Shown piece after piece: positions 10,862 to 22,007 of a stretch of DNA of 64,000 nt (the first letter of the stretch is position 1; every line of letters begins with the position of its first letter). The translations under genes were made by a program, and so were the position numbers. The stretch is taken from the NCBI RefSeq assembly GCF_949987535.1, contig NC_080070.1, positions 13,955,770-14,019,769 of the forward strand, read 5' to 3'. This DNA is from Balaenoptera acutorostrata (lineage: Eukaryota; Chordata; Mammalia; Artiodactyla; Balaenopteridae). Below the pieces are notes generated by a model. The model saw only the letters and a list, made by a program, of their open reading frames with translations, was not told where the DNA came from and searched no databases.

Positions 10862-11987
10862 GGTTTACCAGGTATTTTTCGTAAGATGTCTGGTGTGGTC
10901 AATTTGTCACCAAGTGACCAATTGGTCTCCTCAATAAACGGTGCAGTATCAAGGGCTCAGCCTTGGTCTCTGTGGCTGGCAGGATGGCAGCAGTAGCTAG
11001 AGCCACCTTGGCAAGTGGGAGGCCAGGCTGGGGGGCCGTGAGTAACCTCAGTGTCTGCTCCCGCAGCCAATTTGCTCATGTGCCCATTGTGCCAGCACTG
11101 GGATGTCTTATGATATAGGCTGGCTGACATCAACTGGCCTAACCATTTTGTCTCTTTGGTTGTTTAATGCCTTATCCACGGTGGATGCTCTCTGGTGGAT
11201 GTTAACATTTGATATAAAGATTTGCTCACTGGTGCCAACTCTCATAGTCTACTCACAAGGCTTTTCCCTAGATTTCCTTGTACCAAACTGTCAGTCTCTT
11301 CCTTCTAGGCCCCTGATCATTGACCACGGCCCAAGAATCTGCATATTTTCTTCTCTTGGACCACTTCTCCTTCCGTAAAGTGCGTGACCAGTTGTTCAAC
11401 TCATAGTCCAACTCATAGGGAAGTTCAACTCATAGGGAAGATTTTCCCTACCTACTATTGTTCAAGGCCATCCCTAAAAGTGGACATAATGCAGCCATAA
11501 TCATATTCAGTTTTCACCCATGTACCTAGTTAACACATCTGTGACCCACGTTTGGCCTTTTCCCTCCTCCTTTAGCTGGTTTTAGAGGACCTCCCATGAC
11601 AAGGCAGTCATAAGTATGACTGAGGAAAGAGGTACCTGTGCATCTGTGGTGGGTGACAAGGAGGTCTAGGTTCCCTGTTCTGCCCTCTGGTCCTACTTGA
11701 TTTCACTCTTTTGATGGATTGCTGCTGGGCCCATCTGACCTTATAACTTCGCAGGTCTGACAAAACCCCTAATGAGCATTTCTGGACCCATGGCCCCTTA
11801 ACTCCCCATAGTCTAATATTCTGTCTCTATCAGGGCCCAGTGATATGCCAGCAAATGTTTCTCAAAGGTGTGTAATTCTCTTCTTCAGAGGGCATGGCCT
11901 CACTCCAGAATGGTCAGCACTGTGATTCTCCCACTAGAGCTTGCTCCATACTGAACAGATTTAACTTTTTACAGATTTACCTCAAGA
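10862..11987 (-). pseudogene. ERVL-type endogenous retrovirus pol remnant (RNase H to integrase start)
   Basis: The minus strand carries degraded pol sequence of the ERVL class. Reading from high to low coordinates, the RNase H region comes first. A Y-A-D-S-W-A-V block at 11,322-11,345 carries the catalytic Asp of the D-S-x-A type motif. A zinc-finger/integrase entry region follows between about 11,220 and 10,870. Frames change several times and stops are frequent (the stretch at 11,395-11,440 also holds a small tandem duplication), so nothing can be expressed. No LTRs are visible at either edge. The low-coordinate end is cut by a SINE fragment and the high-coordinate end by the SINE at 11,998. 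Identification is by recalled similarity to the ERVL/HERV-L pol family; orientation is secure because only the minus strand gives coherent protein. Confidence 0.75.
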
Positions 11988-11997
11988 CTCAGGTATG

Positions 11998-12341
11998 GGG
12001 ACTTCCCTGGTGGCACAGTGGTTAAGAATCCACCTGCCAATGCAGGGGACACGGGCTCGAGCCCTGGTCTGGGAAGATCCCACATGCCGCGGAGCAACTA
12101 AGCCCGTGAGCCACAACTACTGAGCCTGCGCTCTAGAGCCCGTAAGCCACAACTACTGAAGCCCGCACACCTAGAGCCCATGCTCTGCAACAAGAGAAGT
12201 CACCGCAGTGAGAAGCCCGTGCACCGCAACAAAGAGCACCCCACGCTCGCTGCAACTAGAGAAAGCCCATGCGCAGCAACGAATACCCGACGCAGCCAAA
12301 AATAAAATAATTAATTAAAAAAACAAGAAACAAAAAAAAAC
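11998..12341 (+). mobile_element. CHR-type SINE (long form)
   Basis: Starts 'gggacttccctggtggcaca', tail (aataa)n. TSD 'ctcaggtatg' at 11,988-11,997 and 12,342-12,351. It splits the retroviral remnant region. Confidence 0.93.
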
Positions 12342-12351
12342 CTCAGGTATG

Positions 12352-13350
12352 AGTGAGAGCTGTGGGAATGGAGAACAATTTAAATAATAGATAATATACT
12401 ATTATGAGAATCGCTCTATTCAACACTGGTTCATGTTCCTTGATCCATCTACAAGGCACCCCAATCCCTCATGTAAATGGGCTGCTGGCAGGCATGTCCC
12501 ACCAGTCCTCCAAATACACTTGGATCTGGAACACTGCTGAGACTCCAGCTGGGTCCCTGCTGTAAGAGAACATAACGATATCTGGCAAGAGTGTGTAAAC
12601 TAAGCAATCCAAATTCCCAGATATTATCAGACCAAATGAATAAAATGAGGATATATTAACTCAAAACTCAAAATCACAATGGTTTGGGTCCTTACCAGTT
12701 TGATAGTTTGAAACCTCAGCAGCCCATTTAAGGCAGCCTGTAATTATTTCTGGGAACCTGCAAAAGGGATGCTTCCCAGGATCAGACGGCCACCTCGCCC
12801 AATTCCAGGGGGTACAATTGACATTGTATCCTGGGTGAATGTCACTCTCTGGAGCACAACTGAGATTCACAGTAAGTAAAATGTGAACAGTGTCCCTGGA
12901 ATGGTGTAGCATTGACCCTGTGCCTTTCAGGTGTTCACAAACCAACTCCCACTCAGGACCTACTATGTTCTTCCTCTTCTGCTTCAGGTGCCCCTGGCCA
13001 CTGTTGACTGTCCTTGACATTGCCTGAAGGAGAACCACTGATACTAATGTTGAGGACACCCTTCTCAGGCTCCCCACTACTCATGCCAAGGATGCAGCCC
13101 CTTAATAATCCCAGCCCAGTTGTTTGCACATTTCCAGGTCAGGCCTGGGTTCTGTGCGGATATGAGGAGAAAGGCCTGCTCCCTACATCCATGGTACTTT
13201 GCTTCTCAGGTGCACAAGCCCAAACCTTACGAAGTCTCTCACCAAAGTGTGCCATCAGCTTCCCCTCTCCATTCATTCTTCATCTCCTGCAAGCAACTCT
13301 CAACATTATCCCCTACCAAAAGTTTGCCTTAGCCATGGAATAAGCAACTG
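12352..13350 (-). other. Probable further ancient retroviral or unassigned sequence
   Basis: Sequence beyond the SINE, continuing from the ERVL remnant. The minus strand has an open frame of 138 codons (12,661-13,077) with no motif I recognise. The plus strand has a 109-codon frame (13,014-13,343). Position suggests more of the same provirus, but I could not confirm it from motifs. Confidence 0.3.
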
Positions 13351-14058
13351 GTTTTGGGTAATCTGCCTCAATGCATAATACATCAACATCTCCATATGCC
13401 TTCTCCAACCTCCATCCAAAAGGACAAAGAAGCATATATCTAAATCAGAACACCTACTATCTGTGGTTATTTAACGGTGATTGTATGTGTGTATGTATGT
13501 ATGCATGTATGTATTTAGAGGAAAAAGGGACTGGGTACTTGCTTTATATCTAGACCCATTCTAGAAATAAAACTTTGTAACTTTTAAATTTTAAAAATCT
13601 TTAATTTACTGAGTATATTTAACATTTCCAAACTATTTTCCTATGATCTATTTTCCCACAGAGAATAATTAAATAAACCACAGCCAAAGATATGCAATTA
13701 ACTCTACGCTGAAAACTTGACAATGAAATAAGTCTTCGGGGACAGAGAAAGGAAAACTGGTTTTACACCTTCCATAACTTCAAGTTTCCAACATCCAGCA
13801 AGGCCAAATTACAAGGACAAGTGTCTTGAGGAAAACTATAATGGCCTTGAAGAAATTGTTCCTGTTCCACATAATCAAGAAAATTGTAATATTGTTTATA
13901 GCTCACAAACACCTCGGAACTGGCAGGTCAATTCAACAAAGGGAATAAATAGATACATTCAGACTTAGTAAAAATAAGCTAGTTAAGAAGATGGATGATC
14001 CTCACTTTGGATACTTCAGTACTTACCCGTGTCAATTCTTTTAGCCAAAGGCTTTTAT
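13351..14058. other. Unassigned intergenic sequence with a small TGTA microsatellite
   Basis: A (tgta)n-like run lies at about 13,483-13,515. The rest shows no gene or recognisable repeat. Confidence 0.5.
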
Positions 14059-14075
14059 TTTATTTATTTATAAAT

Positions 14076-14114
<39 letters not shown>

Positions 14115-14122
14115 TTTTATTT
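14059..14122. repeat. (TTTA)n microsatellite
   Basis: Roughly fifteen TTTA units forming the expanded tail of the adjacent minus-strand SINE. Confidence 0.85.
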
Positions 14123-14395
14123 TTGGCTGCGTTGAGCCTTCGTTGCTGCTCTGGTTGCGGCGAGCAGGGGCTACTCTCCGTTGCGATGCGCGGGCTTCTC
14201 ACTGCAGTGGCTTCTCTTGTTGTGGAGCACGGGTTCTAGGCTCGCGGGCTTCAGTAGTTGCAGAGGCAGGCTCAGTAGTTGTGGCACATGGGCTTAGTTG
14301 CTCTGTGGCATGTGGGATCTTCCCAGACCAGGGCTCGAACCCGTGTCCCCTGCATTGGCAGGTGGATTCTTAACCACTGTGCCACCGGGGAAGCC
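14062..14395 (-). mobile_element. CHR-type SINE (long form)
   Basis: Reverse-complement copy whose 3' tail has grown into the TTTA microsatellite. Head ends 'gccaccggggaagcc'. I could not define a TSD. Confidence 0.88.
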
Positions 14396-14990
14396 TGCAA
14401 TAGAGATTTTTGAGAAAAAGGAGACAGCCAACAGTATCAATGTGTAAATGAGGAGCGGCACTTCATACTGTGAGGTAGGGAAGGTGATGAGAATGAATAA
14501 AAATGCATAGAAGTTCCCACTTGGGGGAAACTAAAGAGTTCATGCCTTAAAGCCTCTATTTTCTCTGTGAAGTAGGAAGCAAGATCCCGTAGAAAGGTTT
14601 CTATACTCAAGAATCAAAGACAAAAGCCAAACACAGATTTGAAAATCAGCATTAGAGACATTAAATACCAAAAAACAGTAATAGGAGTTCTGATGTCTCT
14701 AACGTTGGGTACTATTAGAGATTTGCTTTTTAACAATCTACTGTATATGAGGCTCTTCCAGAGCAATGGTAAGTGTTAAAACAAACAAACCAAAGTCTAA
14801 GACTCTCATTATTGTTCAGATTACATAAAAGCCTAGTGCAGTGTTTGGCACCAAGTAGGTATGCAGTAAGTATTTGTGGAGTGAATGAATAAATGAAGAT
14901 ATGAACTATGAGACATCATAAAAATATCTTAAGAACAAGAAGATACTACGACAGGTTTTGCTGCAAATATTTAAAATAAAAAATATGTAC
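14396..14990. other. Unassigned sequence with a possible MIR 3' end
   Basis: About 14,835-14,900 contains 'gtgcagtgtttggcacc' and 'agtgaatgaataaatgaag', which resembles a plus-strand MIR or L2 tail. The remainder is unassigned. Confidence 0.4.
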
Positions 14991-15355
14991 GGGCTTCCCT
15001 GGTGGCGCAGTAGTTAAGAATCCGCCTGCCAATGCAGGGGACACGGGTTCGAGCCCTGGTCCGGGAAGATCCCACATGACGCGGAGCAACTAAGCCCGTG
15101 CGCCACAACTACTGAGCCTGCGCTCTAGAGCCCGCAAGCCACAACTACTGAAGCCCGTGTGCCACAACTACTGAAGCCCGCGCGCCTAGAGCCTGTGCTC
15201 TGCAACAAGAGAAGCCACCACAATGAGAAGCCTGCGCCCCGCAACAAAGAGTAGCCCCCGCTCACTGCAACTAGAGAAAGCCCGCGTGCAGCAGCAAAGA
15301 CCCAATGCAGCCAAAAATAAAATAAATTAATAAATAAATAAATTTAAAAATATAT
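14991..15355 (+). mobile_element. CHR-type SINE with internal duplication
   Basis: Starts 'gggcttccctggtggcgcag'. The unit 'gccacaactactgaagcccg' occurs in near-identical form at about 15,139 and 15,161 with a third related copy before, making this copy longer than most here. Flanks share 'atatgtac' (14,983-14,990 and 15,356-15,363). Confidence 0.92.
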
Positions 15356-15714
15356 ATATGTACTCCAAACACACACTTAGATTAACATAACAACATTTAA
15401 GATGTGAGAAAAATCTCAATTGATAGGTAGAGATACATTATAGGGTCTTATTAAAACCTGAGCAAGATACAGCAGAACTTTGTTTCATGACTCTTATTGT
15501 CTATAAATTATGATACAAAATGGTTTAATTCCAGTGTATCAGAAAATAAAAAGTATTATCAAACTAGATTTATCAGGAATAATCTTAGGCAGGTAATGTA
15601 AGAAGGTAAAACTTAATGTAATATTAATAGATGCCTTACAAGTTTTTAATTGCCTGAAAAAAAATTCCTTTGGAAACTTACCACAATGTTTTATTATACC
15701 ATAGGTACGTATTA
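15356..15714. other. Unassigned intergenic sequence
   Basis: A/T-rich; no ORF or repeat family recognised. Confidence 0.5.
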
Positions 15715-16755
15715 CTTTTATATAGAAAATGTTTCTTCCAACATCTTTGGAAAAATTTCAAATGTACAGAAAAGTTAAAAGAACAGTATTACAAACACAT
15801 TACTATATCCGTCTAGGTTCCCCCTTTTCTTTATCTCTATCTCCATTTTTTTCTGAGCCACTTTAAAATAAGTTGCAGAAATAATGACATTTCAGCCCTA
15901 AACACTTCACCACTCATCTCATAGGAATAAGAATATTAACATTAATTAAATTAATTAACTTAGTTCACAATTACTATTTAATATACAGCCCATATTTAAA
16001 TTTTCCCAACTGTCCCCAAAATATCTCTTATAGTTTATTTTCTTATCCGGGATTCAGTTAAGTTTCATGTATTGCATTTGGTTGTTGTATCTCTTTACTC
16101 TGTTTTAAACTAGAATAGTCCTCTGCCCTTGCCTTTTTTTTTGTTTTTCACAATATTGAATTCTTAAAGAGTTAGAGTCGGTTGTCTTATATAACGTCCC
16201 ACGTTCTGGATTTGATTGTCTCCTCATGATTTCATTCAGGTTAAACATATTTGGGCCCAAATACTACATAGACTATGTACTGCATCAGGACTTACATAGT
16301 GCTGAAGTGTTCCCCTATTGGTGGTGCTAAATTTTATTACTTGGTTAATACAGTGGCTGCCAGATCTCTCCACTGTAAATATACACTTCCCCTTTATAAT
16401 TAGTAAGAGGTCTGTGCGGTGGTGTTATGAAACCATGAGACGGTCCTGTTCCCCAACAGTCTTTTACCCAATAATAGTTTTAGCAATTATTCATGGTCCT
16501 GACTTGGAGTAATGATTACACTGGTGGTTGCAAAATGGTAATTTTTCTAATTCTATCATATCCTTGCTCTTGCATATACCAAGGCACATCCTGTGCAAGC
16601 TCAATTTATACATTTACTTCCCTAGATCTGGATCAACCATTTCTTAAAGCCCGTGTTACTTTTCGTGGAGAATGCCCTTTCAAAACCAAGATCCAGGCAC
16701 CAGATATACTTACTACTACTCCCAGGCACTTCTTTCAGCGGGCAGAGCTAAGAAC
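15715..16755. repeat. Ancient interspersed repeat, probably LINE-derived
   Basis: About 1 kb ('tttcaaatgtacagaaaagt' near 15,757; 'tgcatttggttgttgtatct' near 16,073; 'ggttgcaaaatggtaatttt' near 16,526) that I recall as a repeat dispersed in other mammal genomes. I cannot assign a family; LINE-like is a guess. No coding potential is visible. Confidence 0.4.
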
Positions 16756-16756
16756 C

Positions 16757-17136
16757 TATGAATCTATATCTATATCTATATCTATGTAGACTACATATAA
16801 ACATAAGTGTTTATATATTGTACTATTTATTATTTATATTATTTTTAATATATTAAAATATATAATTATATATTTATATACTGTATATATTACAATAATT
16901 ATAATTATTATATAGTATATATTTTTAATACATTAAAATAATATATTAAAATAATATATGAATGATATATTATTCATATTATTTTAATATATTAAAATAT
17001 ATAATATTATATATAATATAATAATACATTATTATATATAATATTATTTATTATTTATAATATTATTTATAATACTGTTATTGGGTTGGCCAAAAAGTTC
17101 GTTTGGCTTTTTCTGTTAAAAAAATATATTATAAAA

Positions 17137-17170
<34 letters not shown>

Positions 17171-17330
17171 TATCTACATAAGTACATACATAATTCTTAA
17201 GTACTTATATATATATACACATACACACACACATAAGTAGTTATGTAGTATACACATATATTCTACATAGGTATAGCCATAGATACAAATATATAGATTA
17301 TATATTTATAAGTATATACTGTTGACTTCT
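16757..17330. repeat. AT-rich low-complexity and microsatellite tract
   Basis: Contains (TATATC)n at about 16,763-16,787, long A/T-only stretches, an A-run followed by (AT)n at about 17,130-17,165, and mixed (TA)/(CA) near 17,205-17,235. An orphan mariner end lies inside at 17,081-17,118. Confidence 0.85.
17081..17118 (+). mobile_element. Mariner terminal inverted repeat, orphan end
   Basis: The sequence beginning 'ttgggttggccaaaaagttc' matches the terminal repeat of mariner elements found in ruminants and whales, preceded by TTA as expected for TA targeting. No matching reverse-complement end is found nearby, so only one end survives. Confidence 0.65.
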
Positions 17331-17448
17331 TTTGTTTTCTTTTTGGCCGTATGGCATGGCATGCAGAACTTCCCAGACCAGGGATCAAACCCGTGCCCCC
17401 TGCAGGGTAAGTGCAGAATCTTAACCACTGGACCACCAGGGAAGTCCC
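17331..17448 (-). mobile_element. CHR-type SINE (short form), nested in a MITE
   Basis: 'ggccgtatggcatggcatgc' to 'gaccaccagggaagtccc'. Left flank 'tactgttgacttct' (17,317-17,330) is a diverged duplicate of 'tacagttgactctt' (17,449-17,462), the first bases of the adjacent Tigger-type element. Confidence 0.85.
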
Positions 17449-17450
17449 TA

Positions 17451-17684
17451 CAGTTGACTCTTGAACAATGCAGGGGTTAGGGGCACTGACCCGCCTCGCA
17501 GTTGAAAATCCATGTATAACTTACAGTTAGTCCGCTGTATACACAGTTCCTCCGTATCCGCAGTTCTGCATCGGTGGATTCAACCAACCTCGGATCATGT
17601 AGTACTGTAGTATTTACTATTGAAAAAGACCTATGTATAAGCAGACCCATGCAGCTCCAACCTGTGTTATTCAAGGGACAACTG
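17451..17684. mobile_element. Tigger/pogo-type MITE
   Basis: A 234-bp element with terminal inverted repeats: 'cagttgactcttgaacaa' at the left pairs imperfectly with 'ttattcaagggacaactg' at the right. TA dinucleotides flank both ends (17,449-17,450 and 17,685-17,686). Internal 'gttaggggcactgac' is typical of this family. No transposase is encoded. Confidence 0.8.
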
Positions 17685-17686
17685 TA

Positions 17687-18330
17687 TACACTTTTATAGC
17701 ATATGTACTTATATAGTACATGCATGTTCTTAATGCAATATATATACTTACTAGTATGTATTTTCCTAATTGTATCATTCCTTCTCTGTATATTAACTAG
17801 CATATATTCTTTTAAAAATTATACAGTATGTCTGTGTGTGTGTATATTTATAGTATGTGTATATATACATATATTTTTCCCCCTAAATCTTATGTTAATA
17901 CTGCTACTTCCAATTCAAATCCAACACCACAGGGTTCTTCTTCAACTTCCCCTGTTCCATATGTATTTCTACTTTTTCCACAGAAAGAACCCCGATTCCC
18001 AATATCAACATATGTACTCATTTGCTCTATGCCACAATAATGACAAGTTGTTGCAGAATTACAAAACCAAGATGACTACCGATAATAAATCTAAATAAAG
18101 TTGAAGATTTATTTGTAGTTAATTTTGCTTTTAGAATCTATTCCAGTCAGTACGTAATCAGAAGCAGAAGCCCTAGGAAATGTAAATAACAAGGAATTTA
18201 CTATAGGGATTTGATCTTATGCAGTTGTGGAGGTGTTTAAGGAGTCTCTGTGAGGCCGGTGTTTCTGGGTCTGCTGCTGGAACCTGTGAGGAGGGACTGC
18301 AGTATAAGTCAGATGCTCACTACCTGAGGT
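17687..18330. other. Unassigned, partly T/A-rich sequence
   Basis: A 131-codon open frame on the + strand (17,703-18,098) is hydrophobic only because the DNA is T-rich, and I do not treat it as a gene. 18,190-18,300 weakly resembles the end of an old repeat. Confidence 0.4.
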
Positions 18331-20664
18331 TCTCATGGCAACTCCAGTGATGGGGGTCCTGCAGGAGAAGCCAGTGCTCGCCACCAGTTAAAAGCCCACT
18401 CCACCAAAATGGTATTGCTTATTGTCAGTTCTGTCTTATGGAAGGGAGTCACCACAGAGCTTGAAGAGTTACCCTCACAAATCCGTTTCTTACATCTTTG
18501 GTGAAGGGAGTGTGTTTTGGACCCTTTCATGGGATATATTTAAGGAGATGGTGAGCAGGTCTTACAGGATGGAAGAGGATTCTGGGAAACAAGTCCAGTT
18601 TAGCTAATATAACACAGTGTAAATCCACCATAGTCTACAGTCAGAAAACTATACTCAGAAGCTACTTGAATTAACCATTTTCTCTGTGTAGTTATGTTTT
18701 CAATTTGATGTACAATTAGGTTCATTTGGTTAGATTTTACTTTTTCATTTATTTACATGTCTCATAAAGTAAAACTATATTAGAAGGTATACTCAGAGAA
18801 GTCTCACTCCCACACTATCTCCTCCACCCTGCTCTGACCCATCCCTTATCAGGTACTAGTTTCACTATATAGATATAGTTTTCCATATATATATATATAT
18901 ATATATATGGAAAACTATACCTTGCAATAAAAGCACACTTTAAAAATTTAATACCCCAAATTACCAAATTCACAAAGAATATTTCAAAGAACTCTGTATC
19001 TTATTAACACACCCAAGGATAGTATAAGCAAGATGTTATAAGATGAAATAACATATTGACATAAACATCCTTTGGTAAATGTTAGAAATATAATATCTAA
19101 CAAATTTTGTGAATTAAAAAGCAAGGGCTTCCTTCAAGAATTAAAGTCTGAGAAATGTGAGTTCAGGGGAAGAGATGTCCAATGCTAAAAAGACTGAAAA
19201 TCTAGACTTGATACAATAGCATTTTATTTAAAAAACAACAAAGTTTTTTTGTTGACTGTAACCTTCATATGTATCAATAATGGGTGCTTATATGATTTTT
19301 GATTATATTAACAGAAGCATGGTTCCTAGGTTATTGCAATGAGAGATTCTATTCTTTGTTGGTTGGATCAAATCTGGAACAGTGTTTAATTCATGGGACC
19401 ACGTTTTAACAGGAACATTGAAAAGAGTATGCAGAAAGATGAGAAAATGCTTAGACAGAACTCCCTTCAAATATTTGAAAGCAGTTCCACAGAATAAGAA
19501 ACAAACTCATCTTGTGTTCCTCTATAAGGCGAAACTCAGATCAGAATATAGATGTCATAAAGAGGAGGATTTCAAGTTAACTTCAGAAAAAATAAGTTAC
19601 AGTTGAATGTACTGTATTAGTGAGGTCCCTACCACTAAAGTATTTGGTAGCGTTTAAAATTCCACAGAGATTCCAAGTATCTCCCAGTGGGAAGATTGTG
19701 GGGAATCAACTCTATGATTCTGTTTTCTATTCACACCTAAATAGCTTCTGAGAGTAGCCCACTATTAAACAATATAGGATGTGTTATTTGTAATGATGAC
19801 CTTGATTCATAAAGAAAATATTAAACTGTGATTAGCTCTACAGCATTGAACACGGTTGGAGCTATAGAAGCTTCCTAGAGGCTGTTTACCTGTTTTCGAG
19901 CAGTTGACCAATTCATGTGGGATCAGACCTGGCTGGGCAAGTCTGGCTGATGGGTGGGACTATCCAGTGTCTATAGAATGCAGGATTCAGGTTAGAAACA
20001 CCAGTCGGAAATAAACTTATCTCCAGGGAAGAGAGGGTCAGGCCTATCAGCAAGGCTTCGTAACAGTGTCTCAGCCATCATCTGGAGCAATGTTCGGAGT
20101 AGCGCTTCTCACCTAGATTTGTTTTCCAGCTTCCTGTGAATACGTGAATGCCCTAGGGGAAAAGGGGATGGTGAGAAAAAGCTAAAAGAACTGTGTTGAC
20201 TACAATGTCTGTAAGACTTTAAAATGCAAGATAAGACTGCTTTGATGCCCATATGGCATGCTATAACACAAAAGGGAGGTGTTATTTCTGTTTCTGCTCA
20301 ACACAAACTGGCTTGGCTCATTAGAGGCTCCAAGAACACAGTGCCACTGTTTTGTGTACAGGGTTTCAGCACATCAACACTACCAAATCCCATCAGCGCT
20401 GGGATTTGGGGGGAAATGCCCAAGAGGAGAGAGTTAGGATGTGTCCAATAGCCAAGGACCTGCATTTAGTTTTGCAGGCAGTGGGGGCCTCAGAAGCTAA
20501 AGAAAGAAGGTAAGGCCTTCTTCAGTACCATACTGAGATATGTCTTGGTGATTCTCAGTAATAAACGGGGGAGAGTTTAAGTGTAGAATCCCCTTGGGAG
20601 AAGGTGAGGATAAGCAGCCATTTCTACAGAGTAGCTAGTTCATTATTCTAAACACAATCTGTCT
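18331..20664. other. Mostly unassigned intergenic sequence
   Basis: No repeats of known family or convincing ORFs over 2.3 kb apart from the palindrome at 18,874-18,919. This is one of the least repeat-dense parts upstream of BRAF. Confidence 0.5.
18874..18919. repeat. 46-bp perfect AT-rich palindrome
   Basis: Arms 'tatagttttcc' and 'ggaaaactata' flank an (AT)n core, and the whole 46 bp is self-complementary. It could extrude as a hairpin or cruciform. Confidence 0.9.
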
Positions 20665-21125
20665 GTACATTAAATATGTCTGTAAATTCTTTGACACGTC
20701 TTTCATTGAGAGGTGGGTTCTATAGTCTCTCTCCATGAATTTGGGCTGGACTTTGTGACTTACCTGTATCCAATAAAATGCAGCAGAAGTGATGCTGTGT
20801 GACTTAGGAAGCTAGGTCATAAAATGCAATACAGCGTCCACCTTGCTTACAGGAACCCTAGTACATGGAGCCCTCGGCCGCCTTGTTACAAGTCTGACCA
20901 CCCTGAGGCAGCCATGCTAGGAGGAAGCTCAGGCCACGTGAAGAGAGTATTTAGGCATCCTGGCTGACTGCCTTACCTGAGGTCCCAGCTTCAACCACCT
21001 GACATATGAGGAAATCAGCCTCCAGGTGATTCCAGACCCCCATGACTGAGACACCTCCAGGCATTCAGTCTTCTCAGCTGAGGTCACAGGCATCATGGAG
21101 CAGAAATAAGCGATGTCTGCTATGC
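20665..21125 (+). mobile_element. MLT1-like LTR (ERVL-MaLR)
   Basis: Diagnostic stretches in order: 'gggctggactttgtgactt', 'gcagaagtgatgctgtgtga', 'taggtcataaaatgcaatac', 'gcagccatgctagg' and 'tcatggagcagaaataagc'. A solo, diverged LTR; edges approximate. Confidence 0.75.
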
Positions 21126-21184
21126 TTTGTCTGAATTCTAACCAAGAGGGTAACTTTATGTTTCACAAAGGGCAAACCTATAAT

Positions 21185-21375
21185 GTTTGATCCTCACAAT
21201 GACACAGATAGATAGGACTGGCATTATCACTCCCCTCGTTTTACAGATTGAAACAACAACAAACAGGTATTTGTGCTTACCAGCCTTGAGATTACATAGC
21301 CAAGATGTGGTGTGGTGACACTAAAATCCTGATCTTTGGAGTCCAAAGTTTATGCTTTCTCTGTATTTTCCCATG
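21185..21375 (-). repeat. MIR SINE
   Basis: Reverse-complement MIR: 'gatcctcacaatgacac', 'gttttacagattgaaaca', then 'ccaagatgtgg' and 'cctgatctttggagtcc'. Confidence 0.7.
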
Positions 21376-21447
21376 TGGATCCTGTGGGTCTTTAGAATGG
21401 CCTAAGGAAATCAGTAAGATATATCTTGAAGACGAAGTCAGAAAATG

Positions 21448-21621
21448 TTTTATTTATTTATTTGGCTGCGCCAGGTCTTAGTTGAGGCATGCAGGATCTT
21501 CGTTGGAGCATGTGGGCTCTTAGTTGCGGCATGTGGGATCTAGTTCCCGACCAGGGATGGAACCCGGGCCCCCTGCCACGGGAGTGCAGAGTCTTAATCA
21601 CTGGACCACCAGGGAAGTCCC
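21448..21621 (-). mobile_element. CHR-type SINE
   Basis: Reverse-complement copy with TSD 'cagaaaatg' at 21,439-21,447 and 21,622-21,630. Confidence 0.9.
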
Positions 21622-21739
21622 CAGAAAATGCTGAATAAATGAAAGCTAACAAGAATCAATATTAAATTGATGAGATCAGCCATCCTGTGGAGAAAAAATA
21701 TCACGTAAAATATTGTGGCTGATAAAGAAAACTATACTT

Positions 21740-21992
21740 GTGGATATTGAAGAATCCTTGCATCCTTGGGATAAATCCCTATAAAATAGATAACTAATAA
21801 GAACACAGGGAACTGTGTATAGCACAGGGAACTCTACTCAATACTCTGTAATGGCCTATATGGGAAAAGAATCTAAAAAAAAAAAAAAAGAGTGGATATA
21901 TGTATACGTATAACTGATTCACTTTGCTGTATACCTGAGGCTAACACAACATTGTAAATCGACTATACTCCAATAAAAATTAAAAAAAAAAA
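21740..21992 (+). mobile_element. 5'-inverted (twin-primed) L1 insertion
   Basis: Left about 40 bp ('gaagaatccttgcatccttg') is L1 ORF2 in antisense. From about 21,780 it switches to sense L1 3'UTR ('atagcacagggaactctact', 'ccaataaaaatt') ending in an A-run. Flanks 'aagaaaactatactt' (21,725-21,739) and 'aagaaggctatactt' (21,993-22,007) fit a single TSD, so both halves arrived in one event. Confidence 0.75.
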
Positions 21993-22007
21993 AAGAAGGC
22001 TATACTT

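Noticed and set aside
16757..17330. Repeated short motifs as a CRISPR-like or satellite array
   Set aside because: Simple AT-rich microsatellite without regular spacers, in a mammalian genome.
17703..18098. 131-codon hydrophobic frame
   Set aside because: T-rich DNA gives Phe/Leu/Ile/Tyr runs; no start context, domain or conservation evidence.
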